Positions 48,567 through 61,778 of a stretch of DNA of 64,000 bases are shown in pieces. The notes beneath the pieces were generated by a model, which worked only from the letters and a program-made list of their open reading frames with translations, had not been told where the DNA came from and did not search any database. A program made the translations under genes and the position numbers. Source of the DNA: Aphelocoma coerulescens (taxonomy: Eukaryota > Chordata > Aves > Passeriformes > Corvidae); contig NW_027184065.1 of the NCBI RefSeq assembly GCF_041296385.1, positions 1,296,001 through 1,360,000 of the forward strand, written 5' to 3'. Numbering within the stretch: position 1 is the stretch's first letter; each line of letters begins with the position of its first letter.

Positions 48567-50763
48567 TTGTGATGCTCCAGATCCACATGGAAGCCAGGGT
48601 GCACTGAGACACAGCGGGGCCTTGTTGGAACCAAAGACACCTCTGCAAAAAGCAGGCTAGCTCATAGAAGCAAGGAGTCCATTGTTACAACATCAAACCT
48701 ATGGAAGCAAGGGACCATTGTGACACTGCGGGGCCTCATGGAACCAATTGTCCATGATGACAGTGCGGATCAAAAGAGACCATGGTGACACTGCGGAACC
48801 CGATGGAACCAAGGAGCCATTGTGACACAGTGGGGCCTCATGGAATCAAGGAGACCATTGTGACCCAGGTGTTGCATGTGAAGGCAAGGAGCCATTGTGA
48901 CACTTTGGGCTTCTTCCCTTGAGCTCTGCAGCTGGCTGTCCCAGCCCAGCGCACCATGTGCCACCTGCTCTCCTCAGGGCTCTGCCTGCACACAGCCCCA
49001 GGAGAAGTTTTCCTGTTTGGAAGGAAAGAATGGAAAAGCCGGAGCAGGTTTCCCAAACAACAAACCCCACTCAGGAGCCACATGCTCAGTACAGGCTGCC
49101 TGGAACGAGGTCCCCTTTCTACAAGGGTCAGTGTGAGCAGGAATGATCTCTGGGAGCAGAATTCTTGGAGTCTTTCCACTGAATTCTCTGTTCCTTTGTC
49201 TTGGGGTGACTTTATCATGTGTATCCCCTATTGCTGCTCTATGCCCAGAAGTGAACTTTGTGCATTTCTGTGCCTTTCAACTGAGCCTGAGAGGGGGGAG
49301 AGGAAAAAAAAACCGGACAAACTTCTCAGAGCGTTTGTTCAAGGACACACATACACACTCCTCTGCATCCTGCTTGCAGCAAGAGCAGAGGAAGCAACTT
49401 TGTTTCTTTTTAGCCAGTTTTCAGCTCCTTTTCTCTGGGGGGAGATGGAGAGTTGAACTTTGTTTTCCTGGGACTTTGGGGTTTTTTTTCCCTTCTTCTC
49501 TTCTTGACTCTTTCAACATCAGACCACATTGGGAGAATTTTCTCCCGAGGTGGGGGCCCTGAATGTGGGCCCATGAGCCAGCTGCAAGGAGGAGGAGAGA
49601 GACTACACCTCCGGAAGTGTTGGGGTTCCTCCCCCCTGCCATGAGGTCATGGGAGAGGGGACCCTGGGGTAGAGGCATGGCCTGGGCACGGGGTCTCCCT
49701 GCTCCCTGCTGACATGTGCCCTAATCCTGTTCAGCACTGCTTATTTTGTGTTGCCCTGTGCCAGGAGGGCCCTGGTTGTGCCGTGACTGCTCAGTTCTTT
49801 GGCAGTGCCCCGCCCATGTGGCTGGAGAAGAAAGAGCTCTGAAACTTCTCTCAAGAATGGCTCCCTATTTCTTTGCACGGGCCTCGCTGTCTATGGATGT
49901 TTCAGGAGACCCCACCGAAACACGGAAGGACTCTCAAATTATCCCAGCTTTCTCTGCACAGCGAGAGCTTTTAATATTTAGCATTGTTCTCCTTTTCCTG
50001 GGTGTTTGTTAAAAAAATAGTTTTTATCTCTTTCACTTTCTTCCCAGGAAAATTCTTTTTTCCCGAAGCTGGTGGGGGAGGGCTGGGTGTAACCTGCCTT
50101 CTATCAGAGGATATTTTCCTCCACATTTGTCCAAACCGGCACAGCCTGTCCTTTCCAATGGCTGCTGGTGCCATTGTCAGCTTGAAGCCCTCTTTTGATG
50201 CAAGCAGATGTTGCCAGGTGTGTTCAGCAGCTGTTGCTCAATGCTTATGCCAAGCTATTGTGTTCCTCATGGAACCAAGGAGCCATTGTGACACTGCAGG
50301 GGCTGATGGCATCAAGGAGACAATTGTGACAGTACAGAACCTCCTAGAAACAAGGCTCCATTGTGACACCGTGGGGAATCATGGAATCACGGAGCCCATT
50401 GTGACACGGCCAGGCCGCATGGAACCAATGGTCCATGGTAACACGGCGGATTCAAGAAGAGCACGGTGACACCACGCAACATCATGGAACCATAGGTCCA
50501 TTGTGACACAGCGGGGCCTCATGGAAACAAGGGGACCATTGTGGCAAAGCAGGGCCTAATGGAAGCATGGAGAGCATTGTGACATTGTGGGGAATCATGG
50601 AAGCATGGAGAGCATTGTGACACTAAGGAAACTCCTGGAACCAAGATGACCACTGGCACATAATGGAACCTCATGGAAGCAAGCCTCCATGATGACTTTG
50701 GAGGGCCTCGGGGACCACAGGACCCATTGTGACACAGCAGGACCTGGTGGAACCAAGGAGCCT
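48567..50763 (+). repeat. Macrosatellite unit 23 (2197 bp), subtype I with a divergent tract
   Basis: The core is 48907-50258. The type I markers are present: AAAAAAATAG, no 18-bp segment (junction 50156/50157), CTCAAGAAT. Within 49101-49198 it carries a cluster of private changes: TGGAACGAGG, GGAATGATCTC with 3 extra bases, TTCTTGGAG and TTCCTTTGTC. One of the three EcoRI sites is lost. Outside that tract it resembles units 10 and 19 in the 3' half. Confidence 0.97.
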
Positions 50764-52973
50764 TTGTGATGCTCCAGATCCACATGGAAGCCAGGGTGCA
50801 CTGAGACACAGCGGGGCCTTGTTGGAACCAAAGACACCTCTGCAAAAAGCAGGCTAGCTCATAGAAGCAAGGAGTCCATTGTTACAACATCAAACCTATG
50901 GAAGCAAGGGACCATTGTGACACTGCGGGGCCTCATGGAACCAATTGTCCATGATGACAGTGCGGATCAAAAGAGACCATGGTGACACTGCGGAACCCGA
51001 TGGAACCAAGGAGCCATTGTGACACAGTGGGGCCTCATGGAATCAAGGAGACCATTGTGACCCAGGTGTTGCATGTGAAGGCAAGGAGCCATTGTGACAC
51101 TTTGGGCTTCTTCCCTTGAGCTCTGCAGCTGGCTGTCCCAGCCCAGCGCACCATGTGCCACCTGCTCTCCTCAGGGCTCTGCCTGCACACAGCCCCAGGA
51201 GAAGTTTTCCTGTTTGGAAGGAAAGAATGGAAAAGCCGGAGCAGGTTTCCCAAACAACAAACCCCACTCAGGAGCCACATGCTCAGTACAGGCTGCCGGG
51301 ACTGATGTCCCCTTTCTACAAGGGTCAGTGTGAGCAGAATTCTCTGGGAGCAGAATTCTCGGAGTCTTTCCACTGAATTCTCTGTCCCTGTGTCTTGGGG
51401 TGACTTTATCATGTGTATCCCCTATTGCTGCTCTATGCCCAGAAGTGAACTTTGTGCATTTCTGTGCCTTTCAACTGAGCCTGAGAGGGGGGAGAGGAAA
51501 AAAAACCGGACAAACTTCTCAGAGCGTTTGTTCAAGGACACACATACACACTCCTCTGCATCCTGCTTGCAGCAAGAGCAGAGGAAGCAACTTTGTTTCT
51601 TTTTAGCCAGTTTTCAGCTCCTTTTCTCTGGGGGGAGATGGAGAGTTGAACTTTGTTTTCCTGGGACTTTGGGGTTTTTTTTCCCTTCTTCTCTTCTTGA
51701 CTCTTTCAACATCAGACCACATTGGGAGAATTTTCTACTGAGGTGGGGGCCCTGAATGTGGGCCCATGAGCCAGCTGCAAGGAGGAGGAGAGAGACTACA
51801 CCTCCGGAAGTGTTGGGGTTCCTCCCCCCTGCCATGAGGTCATGGGAGAGGGGACCCTGGGGTAGAGGCATGGCCTGGGCACGGGGTCTCCCTGCTCCCT
51901 GCTGACATGTGCCCTAATCCTGTTCAGCACTGCTTATTTTGTGTTGCCCTGTGCCAGGAGGGCCCTGGTTGTGCCGTGACTGCTCAGTTCTTTGGCAGTG
52001 CCCCGCCCATGTGGCTGGAGAAGAAAGAGCTCTGAAACTTCTCTCATGAATGGCTCCCTATTTCTTTGCACGGGCCTCGCTGTCTATGGATGTTTCAGGA
52101 GACCCCACCGAAACACGGAAGGACTCTCAAATTATCCCAGCTTTCTCTGCACAGCGAGAGCTTTTAATATTTAGCATTGTTCTCCTTTTCCTGGGTGTTT
52201 GTTAAAAAATGGTTTTTATCTCTTTCACTTTCTTCCCAGGAAAATTCTTTTTTCCCGAAGCTGGTGGGGGAGGGCTGGGTGTAACCTGCCTTCTATCAGA
52301 GGATATTTTCCTCCACATTTGTCCAAACCGGCACAGCCTGTCCTTTCCTGGGTCACTGTTGCAGATGGAAGCTGCTGGTGCCATTCTCAGCTTGAAGCCC
52401 TCTTTTGATGCAAGCAGATGTTGCCAGGTGTGTTCAGCAGCTGTTGCTCAATGCTTATGCCAAGCTATTGTGTTCCTCATGGAACCAAGGAGCCATTGTG
52501 ACACTGCAGGGGCTGATGGCATCAAGGAGACAATTGTGACAGTACAGAACCTCCTAGAAACAAGGCTCCATTGTGACACCGTGGGGAATCATGGAATCAC
52601 GGAGCCCATTGTGACACGGCCAGGCCGCATGGAACCAATGGTCCATGGTTACACGGCGGATTCAAGAAGAGCACGGTGACACCACGCAACATCATGGAAC
52701 CATAGGTCCATTGTGACACAGCGGGGCCTCATGGAAACAAGGGGACCATTGTGGCAAAGCAGGGCCTAATGGAAGCATGGAGAGCATTGTGACATTGTGG
52801 GGAATCATGGAAGCATGGAGAGCATTGTGACACTAAGGAAACTCCTGGAACCAAGATGACCACTGGCACATAATGGAACCTCATGGAAGCAAGCCTCCAT
52901 GATGACTTTGGAGGGCCTCGGGGACCACAGGACCCATTGTGACACAGCAGGACCTGGTGGAACCAAGGAGCCT
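50764..52973 (+). repeat. Macrosatellite unit 24 (2210 bp), subtype V
   Basis: The core is 51104-52468. It has a private GGGTCACTG in the acceptor-like tract (A at 52355) and CATGGTTACAC (T at 52650; others CATGGTAACAC). The latter is shared only with unit 28. Confidence 0.97.
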
Positions 52974-55166
52974 TTGTGATGCTCCAGATCCACATGGAAG
53001 CCAGGGTGCACTGAGACACAGCGGGGCCTTGTTGGAACCAAAGACACCTCTGCAAAAAGCAGGCTAGCTCATAGAAGCAAGGAGTCCATTGTTACAACAT
53101 CAAACCTATGGAAGCAAGGGACCATTGTGACACTGCGGGGCCTCATGGAACCAATTGTCCATGATGACAGTGCGGATCAAAAGAGACCATGGTGACACTG
53201 CGGAACCCGATGGAACCAAGGAGCCATTGTGACACAGTGGGGCCTCATGGAATCAAGGAGACCATTGTGACCCAGGTGTTGCATGTGAAGGCAAGGAGCC
53301 ATTGTGACACTTTGGGCTTCTTCCCTTGAGCTCTGCAGCTGGCTGTCCCAGCCCAGCGCACCATGTGCCACCTGCTCTCCTCAGGGCTCTGCCTGCACAC
53401 AGCCCCAGGAGAAGTTTTCCTGTTTGGAAGGAAAGAATGGAAAAGCCGGAGCAGGTTTCCTAAACAACAAACCCCACTCAGGAGCCACATGCTCAGTACA
53501 GGCTGCCGGGACTGATGTCCCCTTTCTACAAGGGTCAGTGTGAGCAGAATTCTCTGGGAGCAGAATTCTCGGAGTCTTTCCACTGAATTCTCTGTCCCTG
53601 TGTCTTGGGGTGACTTTATCATGTGTATCCCCTATTGCTGCTCTATGCCCAGAAGTGAACTTTGTGCATTTCTGTGCCTTTCAACTGAGCCTGAGAGGGG
53701 GGAGAGGAAAAAAAACCGGACAAACTTCTCAGAGCGTTTGTTCAAGGACACACATACACACTCCTCTGCATCCTGCTTGCAGCAAGAGCAGAGGAAGCAA
53801 CTTTGTTTCTTTTTAGCCAGTTTTCAGCTCCTTTTCTCTGGGGGGAGATGGAGAGTTGAACTTTGTTTTCCTGGGACTTTGGGGTTTTTTTTCCCTTCTT
53901 CTCTTCTTGACTCTTTCAACATCAGACCACATTGGGAGAATTTTCTCCCGAGGTGGGGGCCCTGAATGTGGGCCCATGAGCCAGCTGCAAGGAGGAGGAG
54001 AGAGACTACACCTCCGGAAGTGTTGGGGTTCCTCCCCCCTGCCATGAGGTCATGGGAGAGGGGACCCTGGGGTAGAGGCATGGCCTGGGCACGGGGTCTC
54101 CCTGCTCCCTGCTGACATGTGCCCTAATCCTGTTCAGCACTGCTTATTTTGTGTTGCCCTGTGCCAGGAGGGCCCTGGTTGTGCCGTGACTGCTCAGTTC
54201 TTTGGCAGTGCCCCGCCCATGTGGCTGGAGAAGAAAGAGCTCTGAAACTTCTCTCAAGAATCGCTCCCTATTTCTTTGCACGGGCCTCGCTGTCTATGGA
54301 TGTTTCAGGAGACCCCACCGAAACACGGAAGGACTCTCAAATTATCCCAGCTTTCTCTGCACAGCGAGAGCTTTTAATATTTAGCATTGTTCTCCTTTTC
54401 CTGGGTGTTTGTTAAAAAAATAGTTTTTATCTCTTTCACTTTCTTCCCAGGAAAATTCTTTTTTCCCGAAGCTGGTGGGGGAGGGCTGGGTGTAACCTGC
54501 CTTCTATCAGAGGATATTTTCCTCCACATTTGTCCAAACCGGCACAGCCTGTCCTTTCCAATGGCTGCTGGTGCCATTGTCAGCTTGAAGCCCTCTTTTG
54601 ATGCAAGCAGATGTTGCCAGGTGTGTTCAGCAGCTGTTGCTCAATGCTTATGCCAAGCTATTGTGTTCCTCATGGAACCAAGGAGCCATTGTGACACTGC
54701 AGGGGCTGATGGCATCAAGGAGACAATTGTGACAGTACAGAACCTCCTAGAAACAAGGCTCCATTGTGACACCGTGGGGAATCATGGAATCACGGAGCCC
54801 ATTGTGACACGGCCAGGCCGCATGGAACCAATGGTCCATGGTAACACGGCGGATTCAAGAAGAGCACGGTGACACCACGCAACATCATGGAACCATAGGT
54901 CCATTGTGACACAGCGGGGCCTCATGGAAACAAGGGGACCATTGTGGCAAAGCAGGGCCTAATGGAAGCATGGAGAGCATTGTGACATTGTGGGGAATCA
55001 TGGAAGCATGGAGAGCATTGTGACACTAAGGAAACTCCTGGAACCAAGATGACCACTGGCACATAATGGAACCTCATGGAAGCAAGCCTCCATGATGACT
55101 TTGGAGGGCCTCGGGGACCACAGGACCCATTGTGACACAGCAGGACCTGGTGGAACCAAGGAGCCT
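52974..55166 (+). repeat. Macrosatellite unit 25 (2193 bp), subtype I with A8
   Basis: The core is 53314-54661. It has GGGACTGATG and A8 in the left part, then CTCAAGAATCGC (C at 54262; shared only with unit 29) and AAAAAAATAG. The 18-bp segment is absent (junction 54559/54560). Confidence 0.97.
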
Positions 55167-57376
55167 TTGTGATGCTCCAGATCCACATGGAAGCCAGGGT
55201 GCACTGAGACACAGCGGGGCCTTGTTGGAACCAAAGACACCTCTGCAAAAAGCAGGCTAGCTCATAGAAGCAAGGAGTCCATTGTTACAACATCAAACCT
55301 ATGGAAGCAAGGGACCATTGTGACACTGCGGGGCCTCATGGAACCAATTGTCCATGATGACAGTGCGGATCAAAAGAGACCATGGTGACACTGCGGAACC
55401 CGATGGAACCAAGGAGCCATTGTGACACAGTGGGGCCTCATGGAATCAAGGAGACCATTGTGACCCAGGTGTTGCATGTGAAGGCAAGGAGCCATTGTGA
55501 CACTTTGGGCTTCTTCCCTTGAGCTCTGCAGCTGGCTGTCCCAGCCCAGCGCACCATGTGCCACCTGCTCTCCTCAGGGCTCTGCCTGCACACAGCCCCA
55601 GGAGAAGTTTTCCTGTTTGGAAGGAAAGAATGGAAAAGCCGGAGCAGGTTTCCCAAACAACAAACCCCACTCAGGAGCCACATGCTCAGTACAGGCTGCC
55701 GGGACTGATGTCCCCTTTCTACAAGGGTCAGTGTGAGCAGAATTCTCTGGGAGCAGAATTCTCGGAGTCTTTCCACTGAATTCTCTGTCCCTGTGTCTTG
55801 GGGTGACTTTATCATGTGTATCCCCTATTGCTGCTCTATGCCCAGAAGTGAACTTTGTGCATTTCTGTGCCTTTCAACTGAGCCTGAGAGGGGGGAGAGG
55901 AAAAAAAACCGGACAAACTTCTCAGAGCGTTTGTTCAAGGACACACATACACACTCCTCTGCATCCTGCTTGCAGCAAGAGCAGAGGAAGCAACTTTGTT
56001 TCTTTTTAGCCAGTTTTCAGCTCCTTTTCTCTGGGGGGAGATGGAGAGTTGAACTTTGTTTTCCTGGGACTTTGGGGTTTTTTTTCCCTTCTTCTCTTCT
56101 TGACTCTTTCAACATCAGACCACATTGGGAGAATTTTCTACTGAGGTGGGGGCCCTGAATGTGGGCCCATGAGCCAGCTGCAAGGAGGAGGAGAGAGACT
56201 ACACCTCCGGAAGTGTTGGGGTTCCTCCCCCCTGCCATGAGGTCATGGGAGAGGGGACCCTGGGGTAGAGGCATGGCCTGGGCACGGGGTCTCCCTGCTC
56301 CCTGCTGACATGTGCCCTAATCCTGTTCAGCACTGCTTATTTTGTGTTGCCCTGTGCCAGGAGGGCCCTGGTTGTGCCGTGACTGCTCAGTTCTTTGGCA
56401 GTGCCCCGCCCATGTGGCTGGAGAAGAAAGAGCTCTGAAACTTCTCTCATGAATGGCTCCCTATTTCTTTGCACGGGCCTCGCTGTCTATGGATGTTTCA
56501 GGAGACCCCACCGAAACACGGAAGGACTCTCAAATTATCCCAGCTTTCTCTGCACAGCGAGAGCTTTTAATATTTAGCATTGTTCTCCTTTTCCTGGGTG
56601 TTTGTTAAAAAATGGTTTTTATCTCTTTCACTTTCTTCCCAGGAAAATTCTTTTTTCCCGAAGCTGGTGGGGGAGGGCTGGGTGTAACCTGCCTTCTATC
56701 AGAGGATATTTTCCTCCACATTTGTCCAAACCGGCACAGCCTGTCCTTTCCTGGGTCTCTGTTGCAGATGGAAGCTGCTGGTGCCATTGTCAGCTTGAAG
56801 CCCTCTTTTGATGCAAGCAGATGTTGCCAGGTGTGTTCAGCAGCTGTTGCTCAATGCTTATGCCAAGCTATTGTGTTCCTCATGGAACCAAGGAGCCATT
56901 GTGACACTGCAGGGGCTGATGGCATCAAGGAGACAATTGTGACAGTACAGAACCTCCTAGAAACAAGGCTCCATTGTGACACCGTGGGGAATCATGGAAT
57001 CACGGAGCCCATTGTGACACGGCCAGGCCGCATGGAACCAATGGTCCATGGTAACACGGCGGATTCAAGAAGAGCACGGTGACACCACGCAACATCATGG
57101 AACCATAGGTCCATTGTGACACAGCGGGGCCTGATGGAAACAAGGGGACCATTGTGGCAAAGCAGGGCCTAATGGAAGCATGGAGAGCATTGTGACATTG
57201 TGGGGAATCATGGAAGCATGGAGAGCATTGTGACACTAAGGAAACTCCTGGAACCAAGATGACCACTGGCACATAATGGAACCTCATGGAAGCAAGCCTC
57301 CATGATGACTTTGGAGGGCCTCGGGGACCACAGGACCCATTGTGACACAGCAGGACCTGGTGGAACCAAGGAGCCT
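55167..57376 (+). repeat. Macrosatellite unit 26 (2210 bp), subtype V
   Basis: The core is 55507-56871. It has GGGACTGATG, A8, CTACTGAGG, TTGTCCAAACC and AAGGAGACAATT, and carries GGGCCTGATGG (G at 57133). Confidence 0.97.
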
Positions 57377-59568
57377 TTGTGATGCTCCAGATCCACATGG
57401 AAGCCAGGGTGCACTGAGACACAGCGGGGCCTTGTTGGAACCAAAGACACCTCTGCAAAAAGCAGGCTAGCTCATAGAAGCAAGGAGTCCATTGTTACAA
57501 CATCAAACCTATGGAAGCAAGGGACCATTGTGACACTGCGGGGCCTCATGGAACCAATTGTCCATGATGACAGTGCGGATCAAAAGAGACCATGGTGACA
57601 CTGCGGAACCCGATGGAACCAAGGAGCCATTGTGACACAGTGGGGCCTCATGGAATCAAGGAGACCATTGTGACCCAGGTGTTGCATGTGAAGGCAAGGA
57701 GCCATTGTGACACTTTGGGCTTCTTCCCTTGAGCTCTGCAGCTGGCTGTCCCAGCCCAGCGCACCATGTGCCACCTGCTCTCCTCAGGGCTCTGCCTGCA
57801 CACAGCCCCAGGAGAAGTTTTCCTGTTTGGAAGGAAAGAATGGAAAAGCCGGAGCAGGTTTCCCAAACAACAAACCCCACTCAGGAGCCACATGCTCAGT
57901 ACAGGCTGCCGGGACTGATGTCCCCTTTCTACAAGGGTCAGTGTGAGCAGAATTCTCTGGGAGCAGAATTCTCGGAGTCTTTCCACTGAATTCTCTGTCC
58001 CTGTGTCTTGGGGTGACTTTATCATGTGTATCCCCTATTGCTGCTCTATGCCCAGAAGTGAACTTTGTGCATTTCTGTGCCTTTCAACTGAGCCTGAGAG
58101 GGGGGAGAGGAAAAAAAACCGGACAAACTTCTCAGAGCGTTTGTTCAAGGACACACATACACACTCCTCTGCATCCTGCTTGCAGCAAGAGCAGAGGAAG
58201 CAACTTTGTTTCTTTTTAGCCAGTTTTCAGCTCCTTTTCTCTGGGGGGAGATGGAGAGTTGAACTTTGTTTTCCTGGGACTTTGGGGTTTTTTTTCCCTT
58301 CTTCTCTTCTTGACTCTTTCAACATCAGACCACATTGGGAGAATTTTCTACTGAGGTGGGGGCCCTGAATGTGGGCCCATGAGCCAGCTGCAAGGAGGAG
58401 GAGAGAGACTACACCTCCGGAAGTGTTGGGGTTCCTCCCCCCTGCCATGAGGTCATGGGAGAGGGGACCCTGGGGTAGAGGCATGGCCTGGGCACGGGGT
58501 CTCCCTGCTCCCTGCTGACATGTGCCCTAATCCTGTTCAGCACTGCTTATTTTGTGTTGCCCTGTGCCAGGAGGGCCCTGGTTGTGCCGTGACTGCTCAG
58601 TTCTTTGGCAGTGCCCCGCCCATGTGGCTGGAGAAGAAAGAGCTCTGAAACTTCTCTCATGAATGGCTCCCTATTTCTTTGCACGGGCCTCGCTGTCTAT
58701 GGATGTTTCAGGAGACCCCACCGAAACACGGAAGGACTCTCAAATTATCCCAGCTTTCTCTGCACAGCGAGAGCTTTTAATATTTAGCATTGTTCTCCTT
58801 TTCCTGGGTGTTTGTTAAAAAATGGTTTTTATCTCTTTCACTTTCTTCCCAGGAAAATTCTTTTTTCCCGAAGCTGGTGGGGGAGGGCTGGGTGTAACCT
58901 GCCTTCTATCAGAGGATATTTTCCTCCACATTTGTCCAAACCGGCACAGCCTGTCCTTTCCAATGGCTGCTGGTGCCATTGTCAGCTTGAAGCCCTCTTT
59001 TGATGCAAGCAGATGTTGCCAGGTGTGTTCAGCAGCTGTTGCTCAATGCTTATGCCAAGCTATTGTGTTCCTCATGGAACCAAGGAGCCATTGTGACACT
59101 GCAGGGGCTGATGGCATCAAGGAGGCAATTGTGACAGTACAGAACCTCCTAGAAACAAGGCTCCATTGTGACACCGTGGGGAATCATGGAATCACGGAGC
59201 CCATTGTGACACGGCCAGGCCGCATGGAACCAATGGTCCATGGTAACACGGCGGATTCAAGAAGAGCACGGTGACACCACGCAACATCATGGAACCATAG
59301 GTCCATTGTGACACAGCGGGGCCTCATGGAAACAAGGGGACCATTGTGGCAAAGCACGGCCTAATGGAAGCATGGAGAGCATTGTGACATTGTGGGGAAT
59401 CATGGAAGCATGGAGAGCATTGTGACACTAAGGAAACTCCTGGAACCAAGATGACCACTGGCACATAATGGAACCTCATGGAAGCAAGCCTCCATGATGA
59501 CTTTGGAGGGCCTCGGGGACCACAGGACCCATTGTGACACAGCAGGACCTGGTGGAACCAAGGAGCCT
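57377..59568 (+). repeat. Macrosatellite unit 27 (2192 bp), subtype V with the 18-bp deletion
   Basis: The core is 57717-59063. This is the shortest unit. It is type V on the left, but the 18-bp segment is absent (junction 58961/58962) without the AAAAAAATAG that accompanies the deletion in type I. It has AAGGAGGCAATT and a private AAAGCACGGCC (C at 59357). Confidence 0.97.
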
Positions 59569-61778
59569 TTGTGATGCTCCAGATCCACATGGAAGCCAGG
59601 GTGCACTGAGACACAGCGGGGCCTTGTTGGAACCAAAGACACCTCTGCAAAAAGCAGGCTAGCTCATAGAAGCAAGGAGTCCATTGTTACAACATCAAAC
59701 CTATGGAAGCAAGGGACCATTGTGACACTGCGGGGCCTCATGGAACCAATTGTCCATGATGACAGTGCGGATCAAAAGAGACCATGGTGACACTGCGGAA
59801 CCCGATGGAACCAAGGAGCCATTGTGACACAGTGGGGCCTCATGGAATCAAGGAGACCATTGTGACCCAGGTGTTGCATGTGAAGGCAAGGAGCCATTGT
59901 GACACTTTGGGCTTCTTCCCTTGAGCTCTGCAGCTGGCTGTCCCAGCCCAGCGCACCATGTGCCACCTGCTCTCCTCAGGGCTCTGCCTGCACACAGCCC
60001 CAGGAGAAGTTTTCCTGTTTGGAAGGAAAGAATGGAAAAGCCGGAGCAGGTTTCCCAAACAACAAACCCCACTCAGGAGCCACATGCTCAGTACAGGCTG
60101 CCGGGACTGATGTCCCCTTTCTACAAGGGTCAGTGTGAGCAGAATTCTCTGGGAGCAGAATTCTCGGAGTCTTTCCACTGAATTCTCTGTCCCTGTGTCT
60201 TGGGGTGACTTTATCATGTGTATCCCCTATTGCTGCTCTATGCCCAGAAGTGAACTTTGTGCATTTCTGTGCCTTTCAACTGAGCCTGAGAGGGGGGAGA
60301 GGAAAAAAAACCGGACAAACTTCTCAGAGCGTTTGTTCAAGGACACACATACACACTCCTCTGCATCCTGCTTGCAGCAAGAGCAGAGGAAGCAACTTTG
60401 TTTCTTTTTAGCCAGTTTTCAGCTCCTTTTCTCTGGGGGGAGATGGAGAGTTGAACTTTGTTTTCCTGGGACTTTGGGGTTTTTTTTCCCTTCTTCTCTT
60501 CTTGACTCTTTCAACATCAGACCACATTGGGAGAATTTTCTACTGAGGTGGGGGCCCTGAATGTGGGCCCATGAGCCAGCTGCAAGGAGGAGGAGAGAGA
60601 CTACACCTCCGGAAGTGTTGGGGTTCCTCCCCCCTGCCATGAGGTCATGGGAGAGGGGACCCTGGGGTAGAGGCATGGCCTGGGCACGGGGTCTCCCTGC
60701 TCCCTGCTGACATGTGCCCTAATCCTGTTCAGCACTGCTTATTTTGTGTTGCCCTGTGCCAGGAGGGCCCTGGTTGTGCCGTGACTGCTCAGTTCTTTGG
60801 CAGTGCCCCGCCCATGTGGCTGGAGAAGAAAGAGCTCTGAAACTTCTCTCATGAATGGCTCCCTATTTCTTTGCACGGGCCTCGCTGTCTATGGATGTTT
60901 CAGGAGACCCCACCGAAACACGGAAGGACTCTCAAATTATCCCAGCTTTCTCTGCACAGCGAGAGCTTTTAATATTTAGCATTGTTCTCCTTTTCCTGGG
61001 TGTTTGTTAAAAAATGGTTTTTATCTCTTTCACTTTCTTCCCAGGAAAATTCTTTTTTCCCGAAGCTGGTGGGGGAGGGCTGGGTGTAACCTGCCTTCTA
61101 TCAGAGGATATTTTCCTCCACATTTGTCCAAACCGGCACAGCCTGTCCTTTCCTGGGTCTCTGTTGCAGATGGAAGCTGCTGGTGCCATTGTCAGCTTGA
61201 AGCCCTCTTTTGATGCAAGCAGATGTTGCCAGGTGTGTTCAGCAGCTGTTGCTCAATGCTTATGCCAAGCTATTGTGTTCCTCATGGAACCAAGGAGCCA
61301 TTGTGACACTGCAGGGGCTGATGGCATCAAGGAGACAATTGTGACAGTACAGAACCTCCTAGAAACAAGGCTCCATTGTGACACCGTGGGGAATCATGGA
61401 ATCACGGAGCCCATTGTGACACGGCCAGGCCGCATGGAACCAATGGTCCATGGTTACACGGCGGATTCAAGAAGAGCACGGTGACACCACGCAACATCAT
61501 GGAACCATAGGTCCATTGTGACACAGCGGGGCCTGATGGAAACAAGGGGACCATTGTGGCAAAGCAGGGCCTAATGGAAGCATGGAGAGCATTGTGACAT
61601 TGTGGGGAATCATGGAAGCATGGAGAGCATTGTGACACTAAGGAAACTCCTGGAACCAAGATGACCACTGGCACATAATGGAACCTCATGGAAGCAAGCC
61701 TCCATGATGACTTTGGAGGGCCTCGGGGACCACAGGACCCATTGTGACACAGCAGGACCTGGTGGAACCAAGGAGCCT
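59569..61778 (+). repeat. Macrosatellite unit 28 (2210 bp), subtype V, related to unit 24
   Basis: The core is 59909-61273. CATGGTTACAC (T at 61455) is shared only with unit 24, 8805 bp upstream. It also carries GGGCCTGATGG (G at 61535), as unit 26 does, so it is not a plain copy of unit 24. Confidence 0.97.
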
